Of a DNA stretch of 64,000 nt, positions 10,044-20,892 are shown one piece after another. The DNA lies in assembly GCA_030847615.1 (NCBI GenBank), contig JAUMIR010000004.1:270901501-270965500 (forward strand), in the 5' to 3' direction. This DNA is from Gambelia wislizenii (Eukaryota; Chordata; Lepidosauria; Squamata; Crotaphytidae). The notes beneath the pieces are model-generated. The model was not told the origin of the DNA. It did no database searches and saw only the letters and a list, made by a program, of their open reading frames with translations. The position numbers were made by a program, and so were the translations under genes. The stretch's first letter is position 1. Each line of letters begins with the position of its first letter.

Positions 10044-12605
10044 GTTGTATTTAATTAAAAGCACTCTTCTAAAAGTACCTTTCCAAACAACATCTTATTT
10101 CTTCCCAGATGACAACTAATCCTCTTTATTTAACAACAATAATGATGGTGCTGGTGATACTGTTTGTTCTTGTCCCACTTTCTGGAATGCATGGAATTCT
10201 AGTAATGCCAATTGATTTCCTTTGGATGAAGAGACCACTGCACCTTTGTAAGACACTCTGTAATATCTGAGTCTTTTTACAGGATAATACAGGTGGAAGC
10301 AAGCAGCTTAACCTCTATAAACAGCTAATTTCCTCCTCAGTTATCTAGAATGATCCACCTAAGCGCAGCTTCTAAAGCTTCACATTAGCCTCATCTTTGC
10401 CCCCTGCTCCATACAAATAAAAAGGAACCCTAGAGGTTATGTTCCATGTCACAGACCTTGACAAAAGTATGTGTTAAACACTTGGAAAGATCAATTGGCT
10501 ACGTAGCCAAATCTCCTTAGCACAGAGGTGGGCCAAGCATGACACTCCAGATGTCATTGGACTGCAACTCTCCACATTATTTCCCAATGGTTCTGCTGGG
10601 TAGTACTGATGGGAACTGTAGTCCAAGAATGGCTAGATAGCCACTCTTTGCTCACCCCTGCCTAGCAAAAAGAAGGGGCAGCCAGACTTGACTAAAGAAT
10701 TTGACTAGTAAGAACTGTTCTCCATAGCTGAGACAGGCAAATGCAAAAGGGAATAACATTCCATTAATATTTGGCTAGAAGAAGATATGGGCTACTGTGA
10801 AAGCATTAAAAGTACAAAATCCTTTTCCTCATGTACCTGACCACTCAGCCCTTAACTGTTCATTTTCAAAAATGTGGATACTCAAGTTAGCTGCTCCCCC
10901 CTCCCCCCCTTGGCTGCTAATTGGGCCACCCTCCATGCCTCAGTTTCCTCCATGCTTCAGTTCCCACCTAACCCCATCCTTGCCTACTAACTGGGTTGCA
11001 GAGGTCACCACTGCTCCAATGGGGCCGCCTCTTCTCAGGAAGGTGCCCATGTCTGCCTGCTGCCACTGCTGTGCCCTCCTTCTGTGTGCAAGTGGTGTCT
11101 CTGGGCAGAGACACTTCCATGAAGGCAGCAGTAGAGGGCCAGGGCTCTGCTGTCACTTCCTCCTTGTCCCACAGGTGCTGTTTCTGCCTGTGGCAGCTTC
11201 CCAGAACCCCTGCTTCTGCCACAGCTCCATACACCCTAGCCCAGGTGAAAGAGACACATGGCGTGCAGGAGGAAGAAGAAGAAGAGGAGCAGAATCCATG
11301 CTCTGTGAGGATAGTGGGGGAGGCAGGCAAGGGCAGGGGGGAACTGAAGCATGGAGGAAACTGAGGAAAGGAGGGCGGGACGTTTCTGCCAGTTACCTGG
11401 GTGAAACAAAGACTTGTGGCAGGCAGGAAGAGAAGGAGGAGGAGGGTCCTGCAGGCTGGGGACTGGCAGGCCCCCAGCTGAGGGTGTGGCAATCCATGGG
11501 ATCCACTCCTCTACCTTCTCTTTCTACTGCAAGTCTTGATCTGCAGTTGCTCAAATTTGCAGATATCGAACTCACAGATACGAAGGGTCCACTTTATTAG
11601 ACTATAAGTCCCAGACTCTTTGACCATGTACCATCTGGAGATCCAAGTTTTCGAACCACTACCTTAGAAAGCTATTGTCAGAGGAGACACAAGTTGGTCT
11701 TGGAGAATAATCATGTAAGTTAGGTCACCCTATGAAGATGGCCTTTTTGAATATCTGCTCCAGACTAATCAGAACCTCTGATTAACAGCATTTAAAATGC
11801 AATTAATGAGCAATCCTCTTTATGAAGTGCTCTGGAATAAACAAAACTTGATGACTACTATTGAAGTCTGTATACAGTCAGGATTTATCAGGTGAGTGAG
11901 GAGTTATTGGGATTTATTCTTTCCTAATTTTCTCTGAAACAGTGGGAAACTTCTTCCATTATTCTGGTAGGAAGTCATAAAGTGAAATGATGATAGCTTC
12001 CTACTTCAGAGAGAGAGAGAGAGAAAATGAATTCAGGATCACAAATGTCAGACAGTTAATCACATGACCCAGAAACACTGAGAAATGGAGCAGTGTACCA
12101 CAGTTTTTGATTTATTGAAATATTTATACCCCATCCTGTACCAAAAATCTCAGGGCAGCTTATAAAAAGTTATTTGAATACAATTCACACACACAGGATT
12201 GCTCTCCATAAAAGCTCAAACATAAACAAGACCTACATAAAAGAGAAGTTTTAACACAGAAATGAAAGAATTATTTTTTATTTGTACATTTTGAAGCAGC
12301 TGTTTAGAACCCCACTATTCCATAGAACTTAACCACAGGGAAGGCAGACCACCAAAGAGGGACTTTCTATTTTAGAACACTCTACTGCCACAATAGAGGA
12401 GCTTTTAAAAAAATAAAAATAAAAGTGTCCCTAACTCTTGTACTTAAAAAGTCGCTATTCTCTTCGATCAGACTTTAAATTGAAGGAATCACATTTCTCT
12501 GTTAAAGGTGTAGTCAACTTCTTAGCCACACCAAACAATTTTTTTTTTGACAGTGCAAGTAAACAGAGTCCATAGCCTCCCCACTTTTAACCCAAGGTCT
12601 ACTAA
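10044..12605. other. Intron 4 left part: short hAT-like piece, GC-rich stretch, L2-like tail
   Basis: At 10521-10630 a hAT-like dispersed repeat is seen (cagaggtgggccaagc ... gatgggaactgtagtcc). The stretch 10890-11530 is GC- and purine/pyrimidine-rich, with long open frames on both strands. These are low-complexity and I do not call them genes. At 12105-12240 an antisense L2-like tail occurs (tttataccccatcctgt). A GA-run lies at 12010-12023. Confidence 0.45.
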
Positions 12606-12934
12606 GGACATTTTCAGACATGTCTTACTGCGCAAGAAGACTCCGGGAGAGGTACTTGGCTATCCCATGCCAGGGGGTCCTTTTTGGACGCCGCCGTCCC
12701 TCTCGCAGCATCGTCTGTGACAGTTCTGGGTCCCATCTACAGCAAATGTGCCATTTTTTAATCACAGAAGTTGTCTGTGATTAAAAAATGGTGTGTTTGC
12801 TGTAGATGGGACCTGGAACTGTCATGGACGATGCCGCGAGAGACTGCAGCATCCGAAAAGGACCCCCTGCCGTGGGATAGCCACATACCTCTCCCGGAGT
12901 CTTCTTGCGTGGTAAGACATGTTTGAAAATGTCC
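12606..12934. mobile_element. Palindromic MITE, 329 bp
   Basis: The termini are GGACATTTTCAGACATGTCT and its inverse (AGACATGTTTGAAAATGTCC), flanked by TAA on the left and CAA on the right (one change). The arms pair across a centre near 12770 (ttttttaatcacagaag/ttgtctgtgattaaaaaa). It is the same family as the 6.7- and 8.6-kb copies but with different inner sequence. Confidence 0.8.
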
Positions 12935-12937
12935 CAA

Positions 12938-14084
12938 GTCTCACATTCAAGCTGCTTTAAAAAAATACAAAGAAAAAAGATTGAGAAAGAAAAAATGGGC
13001 ATGGGTGTAGAAATACACAGATTATCAACAAAGGCCATACTTTATACATTTGACAGAAGCTACATTGGTCCAAAAATGTATTTTCCTAGAAGTGCTGTTC
13101 ATAATATAAAAATTCATTCACAAGATCTTCTAAGCATTGGATGATAGATGGTGAATGTGTATCTTTCCAACATTGAAGTGTTTCAGCAACAGTAAAAACA
13201 TGAAAATTTCAACCATACTGGCCCTCAGTTAAATCCCAATTTGCAGGATAAAAGTAAATGTGCCTGAACAAACATCAAATATTGTTCTAATACAAACTTA
13301 ATGTCACTTCCAAAATATCTGATTTAAAAGAATGTCTGTGGCTTTCAGCTAACCATTTCTCTGGTTCACACTATTTTTAGAAGCCAAAAGATTTTTTTAG
13401 CTTAGCAGTGAAAAATATGTGCATGTATAATTAGCAGTCCTTTGCAAGACCAAATGCACAAGTAATCATGCAATTCATATATTTGATAACATGGGGTCCT
13501 TCACTGGTTTGAAGCTGAGCATCTCCATCAATGTGCTGTGCTCCCTTATTTGTGTACCTAATGGAAAATCCTTTTAAAACAAAGGATGTAAGAAGCTTGA
13601 ACATTTTAACCTTGTCCAAGAAATCAACAGTACCTTTTTCCTTGCTGTGCTACAAGGTGTAGGTCTGGAAAGCACTTTGAACTCCAGTCTGGATAAGTCT
13701 TTTGATCTCACATTAAGTCATCTCTTTTCATCCCTTTTGTCTGCCTAAGAAATACAACTTCAGAGTAGCAGTGCTGGCCAAAGACAGTGACTACAGGACA
13801 CTATTTCTTTTTCCCACTTTAACCCTTCCATGCCTTCATCTATCTGGTCATGGAGTCAGTTGAGTCATGTCATTCAATCCACTACATTACAGGACCAAAT
13901 TTGGAAACCAGATTGTATTTGTTGGGTTCTGAAGGTCTTCCTTTGCATTAGATTTCTGATGTCTTTTTCTCCCCTCTGAGGAAAGCAGACCAATACATTT
14001 TATTTTGTAAAGTCAGTGTGAAGCATCTCTAATATAAAACATCTCTGGACATAGAAGTCCATCTGGCTAACCTCTCTGTTTCAC
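12938..14084. other. Intron 4 middle part, no recognised feature
   Basis: AT-rich sequence without tandem repeats, named mobile elements or motif-bearing open frames that I can recognise. Confidence 0.4.
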
Positions 14085-14087
14085 TAA

Positions 14088-14686
14088 GGAGATTATCAGA
14101 CAGGAATGAAAAAAGCATTCCTGTCCCACAATCTCCACTCCCGCCCCTGTCACGCCGCAATCACCCTCCCCACCACACTTACCTCCTCTCCCATCATTCC
14201 GGCCGCCCAGGAGCGAACAGAGTTCTAACAGAGCTCCCTTCACTTCCTAGATCGAAATCAAGCAGATTCTCATGAAAAGATGTGAGTGCAGGATATTCAA
14301 AAATAAAAATAAAAAGAACATGAAAAAAATTATAGCAAGCACAAAAACACACTTTAAAAGGTAGAAATAACCTGGGCCGGGGTCATAAAAAGTGTGTCAC
14401 TTACCTGGCTGTCCCAATCTCACCCAGAAGTGTTCTGGCAAGGACCGCCCATTGACGCTTGTATCTCACCAGCATAATGAGGCACCTTGTCACACACAGA
14501 AACATCTGTGACAGGAACTGAATGAGGGATCTATTGTTGGCTTCTCCCATCAATAAAATGCAGCACTGGCAGAACAGCAGCAGAATGGGTACATAACGAG
14601 GGGGAATTATGTCATCTGAAAAAGGAGTCCTTTTGCGATCTCCTGGTGTTCCTGTAATGCCACTTTTAACATGTCTGAAAATCTCC
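14088..14686. mobile_element. MITE of the GGAC-end family, 599 bp, TAA target duplication
   Basis: The ends are GGAGATTATCAGACAGG and its relative CATGTCTGAAAATCTCC, both flanked by TAA. The interior shares long stretches with the 28.4- and 57.5-kb copies (ccacacttacctcct, gttcacttcctag-like, gtgtcacttacctggctgt). It is non-autonomous. Confidence 0.75.
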
Positions 14687-14714
14687 TAAAAACTTATTGA
14701 AGTGGGAGCAGTTT

Positions 14715-14716
<2 letters not shown>

Positions 14717-14748
<32 letters not shown>
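14717..14748 (+). repeat. (CA)n microsatellite
   Basis: About 16 uninterrupted CA dinucleotides. Confidence 0.97.
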
Positions 14749-14749
<1 letters not shown>

Positions 14750-15084
14750 CTTGTGACTTACATGGCTATGCTAATTTCTGCTATGTTTAGGTTGGATTCT
14801 CAGTTCAAACTTAACAAATCCATTGTGTATGCAGAAAAAAGAACACGACTCAGAGAAAGAGAAGGAACAGAGCATATTGCATTTCAAATGGCTTTTCCAG
14901 AATGAGAATTCTTTTGCCCAAACTATACATTGTAAATACCATTTTGAAAAGTCATGTAACAATTCTCATGTAATAACTGAGGGCCAAATTACACATGACA
15001 TTGATCATGTTTTGCCTTTATGTACAGAATTTTTCTCTCTCAGAAACTGCTAGCATGCCCCTTTGTCCCAATCAGGACTTTAGC

Positions 15085-15109
15085 ATGTGTGTGTGTGTGT
15101 GTGTGTGTG
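15085..15109 (+). repeat. (TG)n microsatellite
   Basis: About 12 TG dinucleotides. It lies about 340 bp from the (CA)n tract and in the complementary orientation. Confidence 0.95.
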
Positions 15110-15683
15110 GATTTGCTTTTGCCCTACTGCCTCACTATAGCCTTCATCAGGATTTGTCCGTTGTGTGACTGCAGGTTGCATGGGGAAATGGTCCCATTTG
15201 CTACAATACAAAGGGACTTTTTGACATACAAATTTTAGAAGTAGGAACCTCAATCCAGATTGGGATCCAAAGGATTAAAGCTTGCCTGCCATCCATTTTA
15301 GGTTTCCAATCCAGAGAGAACTCCTAGTTATTTCTAAAGGAAAACTCTACACTGGCAAGCAGACAGTGTGATGTGCATGTGTTAATTTGGCCCTTCTTTT
15401 TTTAAAAAAACCCTGAGTTTTATGTTTTTCATTGCCTTTAAGTCCTGATCCTGAAAGAATGTGATGTATTGCCTAATCTCTCTGTAAATTAGGAGCATGA
15501 TAGTTTAATGGCTTTGATGCAGAAATAATTTATTGTCTTATGTTAAAGCTCTGTAGGTAGTATGGAACATCCTAGCTAGCAACATGCTCACATTAAAAAA
15601 TTTATTTCAGTTAACATTATGTGTGAACACAGCAAAACTGATTCCATGTTTTTCCTTTCTTTTGCTCTCTCCCTTTTCTGCAG

Positions 15684-15742
15684 ATGGCTGCCTTATAGGT
15701 CAGAAGGCATAATTCATTCAGAAATAGAGCTCTTCCCTCAAG
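15684..15742 (+). CDS. LOXHD1-like exon 5: C-terminal end of PLAT domain B (59-nt exon)
   Basis: This short exon is easy to miss. A very strong polypyrimidine acceptor (ctctcccttttctgcag) precedes it and the donor is aag|gtaaag. With two bases from exon 4 it reads RWLPYRSEGIIHSEIELFPQ, matching the closing R-W-L ... E-G ... E-L of a PLAT domain. It starts phase 2 and ends phase 1, exactly as needed between exons 4 and 6. It supplies the otherwise missing Trp-Leu strand of PLAT B. Confidence 0.8.
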
Positions 15743-15825
15743 GTAAAGGATATGGCTGTAATTTGGAAGTTGGAAATGCAATCTAAATAAAGTTGAGAGG
15801 GAATAAGTCTCAGTTAACACAGTGG

Positions 15826-16372
15826 GACTTACTTATAAGGTGTTGGTTATTACCTTTAAAGCCCTGAATGGCTTGGGTCCAACGTATCTCCGGAACCGCC
15901 TCCTCCAATACAATCCTCCCCGCGCACGCCGCTCCTCTGGGAGGAATTTGCTTCAGCCACAAAAATCTAGGCTGTCTGCAACCTCCCAGAGGGCCTTTTC
16001 GGTAATCGCCCCCAAATTGTGGAATGACCTGCCAAATGAGATCCATCAGATAACAACCCTGAGTAGCTTTATAAAAGCACTAAAGACGGATCTCTTTCGG
16101 CAGGCCTTCCCTAATTAGATCCCGGCCTCAGGGGATCCTGGCTTCTTTTAGTCTGCTGGCCATTTATAGTATTTTATTGTATTTATTGTTTTTGTGATTT
16201 TAGATCAGTTGGTTTTAATTTATAATTGTTTAATATTTTTTATGGGGGAGGGTGGGGGTGAGGGATGTTTGGGGATTTTATCTGTATTGTATTTTAATTT
16301 TTGTAAGCCGCCCCGATTGTTTTAACAGAGGGGCGGGGTATAAATAAATTTTATTATTATTATTATTTAGAA
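15826..16372 (+). mobile_element. L2-type LINE, 5'-truncated 3' end
   Basis: An open stretch encodes the tail of an L2 ORF2 (VITFKALNGLGPTYLRNRL, ATSQRAFSVIAPKLWNDLPN, LKTDLFRQAFPN). A 3' UTR follows with gtaagccgccccgatt and ggggcggggtataaataaa, ending in a TTA tandem tail at 16351-16369. An antisense relative lies at 58441-58905. It starts 84 bp after exon 5. Confidence 0.85.
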
Positions 16373-16691
16373 CAAACATGCATAGGTTGCATAGGGATTT
16401 CAGAGTAAACACACTCAGAGTTGTGTTGTAAATCAATTTGCGGGCTGAGTGGGGTACCCTCCCCTTCCCCTCGAGACCAATAAAGCAACATGAGATACAT
16501 GCACAACATAAGTTTAATACAGAGATGGAAAAATTACATTAGAAGGTGTTGGACATTAGAAGGCAAAAATGGCCACAGCTTTTGGTTATGGTGATATTTG
16601 CTTGAGGTTGGCTTGGGCATGGGTTATGCTAAACAGGGTTGGCTACCCGGTCATGTGACTGAAAACACGAACCGGAACCCGTGACCAGAAG

Positions 16692-16795
16692 CACGTGACC
16701 GGAAGCACGTGACCAGAAACACGTGACCGGAAACATGTGACCGGCCCCCCACGAGTGGCCGGATCACGTGCCTCGCCCAGGTGATGGATCACGTG
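16692..16795 (+). promoter_or_regulatory. Cluster of five CACGTG motifs, three in a 14-bp tandem array
   Basis: CACGTG occurs at 16692, 16706, 16720, 16765 and 16790. The first three lie in tandem 14-bp units of the type (C)CGGAAGCACGTGA, with degenerate units on both sides (catgtga at 16652 and 16734, cccgtgacc at 16678). CACGTGAC is the binding core of bHLH-zip factors such as USF and TFE/MITF. Inside the 3' region of the retroelement it may be part of its terminal repeat. Regulatory function is inference only. Confidence 0.4.
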
Positions 16796-17022
16796 CCATG
16801 GACCCCTAATGGGAACTCCGGGGGGGGGCAGGAAACCAGGGTGAGACCAAGGCCTGGTTTGCCACCATCTCCACCAGAGACCTCCCCTTTACCTAGTGGA
16901 TGTTCCATAACCCATGCCCACTGCCACCAAAGCCGAGTGACCCACCTGTTGCTCGGCTTCCACCAACCCAGCCGATATCACACAACAGAACCACCTTCTA
17001 CCTGTGGGAGCCTGACGGGGAC

Positions 17023-17928
17023 CTAACTGGGAGAAAAGTCGAGTTTCAGGCAGATGTAGCGGTGTGCCCTGGAGCGCCATCTGCCCAACCATTGGATTGA
17101 TGTTGCAGACAAGCCTTCCGTCGCCACCGTGGTGGCCGCACCGAGGCGGAACGAATGACCGCCAAAGTCCTTTTCTGGGTACCCCAGTTGCTGCAAGGCC
17201 ATCCGCAACACACAGAAAAACTGGAAGCATGCCAGCGGGGAAGAGTCCTCGTGGATGAAGAGTGGGCCTCGAGTGTCCAGACAATGCCTGAGGTAGCATA
17301 GCAAGAGGTGCACAGGGCAAGCTGGAGAGTCACCGAGCTTCCGTAGAAGAAGGTGGGCCCCTTGCCCCCGCTGATCGGTCTTGGACCGCCGAATCTGCAC
17401 ATGCAGGACCCCATCACGCAGCTCGACATCCTCACACTGGAGGGCTCGGTATGAATGATCTCCCCGGGATGCGCAGACCAGCTCTCCAATTCGCAGTGCC
17501 GCAAAGAAGGAGGTCGTGAAGGCTGCCCGGAGGAGCCGGACCTCAAACCTGGACTGACACACTGCCGGTAGAGAAGCCAGCAGACGGCCCAGCAATGCAA
17601 AGGAGACAGGTCTACGAAAGTCCTGCCTTGATCCAGCCATATGACGCCATCCTTTGACAGCCTTCCGAACCAGGAAAGATGCGCAAGGGTCAGGATGTCC
17701 TGTGGTTCTGCTGAAGAAAGAGATGGCTGCCAAGTGGAGAGACATGGACCTCGGTGCCAAACCTCTATCTTTTAGCACTACCATGTAGTGGAGGACTTCC
17801 CGTTCAGAGGATGGCCAGGAGCTGCAGTAGCCCTGTTGCTGTCTGAAGCTGAAGAACTGCCGCACTGCCCTAGAGTAACTGGCCCTGGTGGAAGGTTCCA
17901 AAGAGCAGAATACCCCCTGGATCACCAT
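17023..17928 (-). CDS. Tyrosine recombinase of the Ngaro/DIRS element (open frame, 301 aa)
   Basis: This is an uninterrupted 301-codon frame with the features of a DIRS/Ngaro tyrosine recombinase, which integrates circular cDNA instead of a DDE integrase. The N-terminal core-binding part begins near LEPSTRASYSRAVRQFFSF. The catalytic domain shows the first Arg in AALRIGELV, the H-x-x-R box in GGHSFRLGAATT and a candidate nucleophile Tyr in HRYICL near the C terminus. Its ATG overlaps the stop of the RNase H frame (ATGGTGA at 17922-17928), a typical stop/restart junction. All catalytic residues appear present although the neighbouring pol frame is broken. Confidence 0.85.
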   Translation of the reverse strand: MVIQGVFCSLEPSTRASYSRAVRQFFSFRQQQGYCSSWPSSEREVLHYMVVLKDRGLAPRSMSLHLAAISFFSRTTGHPDPCASFLVRKAVKGWRHMAGSRQDFRRPVSFALLGRLLASLPAVCQSRFEVRLLRAAFTTSFFAALRIGELVCASRGDHSYRALQCEDVELRDGVLHVQIRRSKTDQRGQGAHLLLRKLGDSPACPVHLLLCYLRHCLDTRGPLFIHEDSSPLACFQFFCVLRMALQQLGYPEKDFGGHSFRLGAATTVATEGLSATSIQWLGRWRSRAHRYICLKLDFSPS

Positions 17929-18747
17929 TCCTTCCCAAGATGCCAGAGCTCTAGCGAGAAGGTGACCGGTGTCGCATCTGCTTCTAGAGCCAGTTCCCGG
18001 AATCTCTCGTCCTGGAACTGAGACAAGGCATTGGCGATTTCATTATCCACCCCTGGTATATGGCGTGTTGTGAAAGAGATGTTAGCTTCCAGACAGACGA
18101 GTACGAATTCCCTGACGAGCCGCATGACTCTGTCAGACTTAGAGGATTGCTTGTTAATGATCCGGACCACTGCCTGGTTGTCGCACCAGAAGCATACCCG
18201 CCTGTCCTGGAACTCATCTTTCCACAGGTGCACTGATACTAAAATGGGAAAAAACTCAAGAAACGTTAGGTCCCAGATGATGTCAGACTCCCTCCATGTA
18301 GGAGGCCAGGGCTGGGCACACCAGTGCCTGTTGCAAAATATTCCAACCCCCCCTCCCCGCGGCATCTGACTGAACCTGAAGCCCCATCCCAATGGCGGTC
18401 TCCCCCTGCAAAAAAATGACCCCGTTGTACCCCTCCAAGAACCTGAGCCAGACCCTAAGATCCTCCTTGACTCCCTTTGTCAGCCGGATATGGTGCCGTG
18501 GGGACCGGACGCCTGTCATGATCTTGGCCAGCCGACTACAAAAGGCCCTGCCAGGTGCAACTACTCTGCAAGCAAAGTTAAGGTGACCCAGCAGTGATTG
18601 GACCTCCCACAGCGTGACCTTGTCCTTGGACAGGAAGAGTTGAAGGCAGTGCCTAATACCCTGCAGCTTGTCCTCCTGAAGGTGAGACATTCTGGCCACC
18701 GAGTCCAGCGTGATCCCCAAGTAGGTCATGCTGCTGGAAGGCCCCAT
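17922..18747 (-). pseudogene. Ngaro/DIRS pol: RT thumb and RNase H part, frameshifted
   Basis: Two overlapping minus-strand frames (18747-18283 and 18392-17922) encode what should be one protein. The first has TYLGITLDSVARM, VQSLLGHLNFACRVVAPGR and DLRVWLRFLEGYNG, typical of the RT-RNase H connection in DIRS-like elements. The second has VCFWCDNQAVVRIINKQSSK and RHIPGVDNEIANALSQ, the RNase H D-N-x-A-V and D-x-x-A-D/N-x-L-S-R region. The frame switch between them is a mutation near 18,350 within or beside the run cccccccctccccgcgg. Confidence 0.8.
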
Positions 18748-18761
18748 CGTCTTATCAGGCG

Positions 18762-19660
18762 CTAGCGGGACTCCCAGTTCCTGAGCCAGCTCCTGGAAAG
18801 ATAGAAGTAGAGACCCACATTCCTGCCCCCCCCCACAGCCCCGACCATGAGGAAGTCATCTAGGTAGTGGGTGATGAAGGAGGAGCCAGTCGTCCAGCGA
18901 AGCTCCCACTCCAAGAATGTGCTAAAGGTTTCGAAGGCGACGCAGCTGATGGAGCAACCCATAGGGAGAGTCATGTCATAATACCAGAGCCCCTGGAATT
19001 TGAAGCCCAAGAGGCAATGATCCTCCAGGTGAACCGGTAGCAGCCAAAAAGCAGACTGGATGTCACATTTTGCCATAAGGGTGCCAGGGCCACAAGCCCG
19101 AACCAATTTGACTGCTTGATCAAAGGTAGCGTAACATACGGAACAAAGCTCCTGGGGTATGGCATCATTGACGGATGCCCCTTTTGGGTAAGATAGGTGG
19201 TGAATGAGGTGGAACTCGCCTGGTGCCTTCTTAGGGACTACCCCAAGAGGGGTCACTCAGAGGTTTTCCATGGGAGGAGCGGTAAAGGGGGCCGCCACCC
19301 TGCCTGCAGCACATTCTTTAGCTATTTTTGCTGCCACAATGTCAGGCAGCTCAGTGGCCGACTTGAGGTTGCCGGACACGAATGCCCATCTAGGTCCCTG
19401 AGCAGGTATCCTGAAGCCCATGGAGAAACCATCCCGTAGGTAGGCGGCTGCCTGCCTATTGGAGTATTGGTCCAGGAGGGGAAGAAGGGCTTGTAGCCTG
19501 ATGGGGGTGAAGGCGCGAGGGAGTTCCCCTGTGCTAACCCTGTCATTTGCTACTACCTGGCCCGGCGCTACCTCTATACCCTGCCTCCTTCTTGCCGCCA
19601 GAGGAGGCAGGGTGGCCTGCCCGAAAGGGCTGAGCAGAGGAAAAGCTGCGGGAGCAGCTG
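18762..19660 (-). pseudogene. Ngaro/DIRS pol: reverse transcriptase part with stop and frameshift
   Basis: Upstream GFRIPAQGPRWAFVSGNLKS and KECAAGRVAAPFTAPP lead into PLGVVPKKAPGEFHLIHHLS, AKCDIQSAFWLLPVHLEDH, LPMGCSISC and THYLDDFLMVG, the palm motifs of DIRS-type reverse transcriptases. A TGA at about 19257-19259 sits where an Arg codon is expected and is explainable as CpG decay of CGA. A C-run at about 18827-18835 shifts the frame right after YLDD. The catalytic Asp pair is still encoded. Confidence 0.82.
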
Positions 19661-20892
19661 GACCTGGGGTGGGACCCGAGGCAGTACTCGCAGGAGTGCT
19701 CAAACTTACAACGAGTTTGGAAGCATTTCCCTGCATTGTACTCCCAGCACACCAGATGCCGAAGGTCTTTTTTGCGGGGCGGCTTAGCTGCCTCTGCTTT
19801 CCCCTTAATGTGAGAACCCACAATGATGAGCCATAGCTTATCATTGATGAGGTCCCACCTGGCCCTGGCATTGAGGGAGGCTCTCTTGCAAAAGGCGGTG
19901 TCATATTCAATAGCCAACGCCTCGCCCGCAAGGGCCCTGGCCCTGAGCACATTGGCCAAGTGGTTGGCCAGGTGCCACCCCCTGTCAGGATAAGCTGAAC
20001 TAACTACCCCCATGAACACAGTATAGCCAGCCAGCCAGTTGGAGAAAGAGCACTCCGTGGCTTCCAGCTGCTTCTTTTCAGTGGATTTTTCAGATTTTGG
20101 CATGCTCCCCACCTTGGGTTTTAGGAGAGAAAAAATATCCATGTAATATCCCTTGAGGATATTATCCCGGATTTTCTTCTCTAGGTGGATCCCAGGTGGA
20201 TCCTCATGGTCCTGGAACAATCCAGGCGCCTCGGGACCAGGGGTTGCCGCCCCTTCCCATCAAGCCCTGCTGGGGCCGGAGGCCAACAGACCCATAGAGG
20301 ACCATGCCTTAATAGCCCAAGCCAGCAGCCCAGGGACCAGGGCAGCCACTTTCCAGTATACCGCCCTATCCATGTCCTCGTTGGAGGACTCACCTGTGGA
20401 TCCTTCGCTGTCTGAATCATTCTTATTTTGTGCTTGGAGCACCTCATCTTCCTGGCCTGCTTGGTGCCTCCTTTGCCTTTGGTCCTCGCTGAGCCGCTCT
20501 CCCAATCCGGTGATGACTCCGTTGATGATACCATGCTGATATCGGTCTGTGAAGGTGAGCGGCACCTCCTCCGGTGCCCCGAAGTCCTTGTTGGCTGGTT
20601 GGTCTCCAGGTCACTGGCTGCCTTGGCGCATGCCCCTGCTTTGGCCCCGTTTCCCACCTGTGCAGCTAGGAGTATGACCGCTTGGGTCAACTCCTGCAGG
20701 TTGGGTGCTCTGGAGTTGTTCAGAAGGTTTTGTACTGCATCGGGCTCCCTTGGGGCCGACTGTGAAGTGCTTCCGCCTGCAGCCGGCGAACCCCCTTTTT
20801 TTAGGGGCCAGCGCTGCCCAGGACCTGGGAGTCCAGCCAGCCTGTGCCCTGGTCACTGGCCGGTTAGCCGTCACCTTCTTCTTGGGGGGCAT
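19543..20892 (-). pseudogene. Ngaro/DIRS gag-like ORF1, frameshifted
   Basis: A probable start is MPPKKKVTANRPVTRAQAG at 20892. The frame is then broken and resumes as separate pieces (20690-20181, 20565-20260, 20220-19543). The last piece has a C-x6-C-x5-H cluster followed by C-x2-C-x4-H-x4-C (CWEYNAGKCFQTRCKFEHSC then EYCLGSHPRSSC), the knuckle pattern of DIRS-like gag proteins. It overlaps the upstream part of pol in another frame. Confidence 0.7.

Noticed and set aside
10797..11600. 267-codon open frame on the plus strand and 174-codon frame on the minus strand in a GC-rich stretch
   Set aside because: Low-complexity composition, open in several frames at once, with no domain, no splice context and no PLAT similarity. 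It is best explained by composition.
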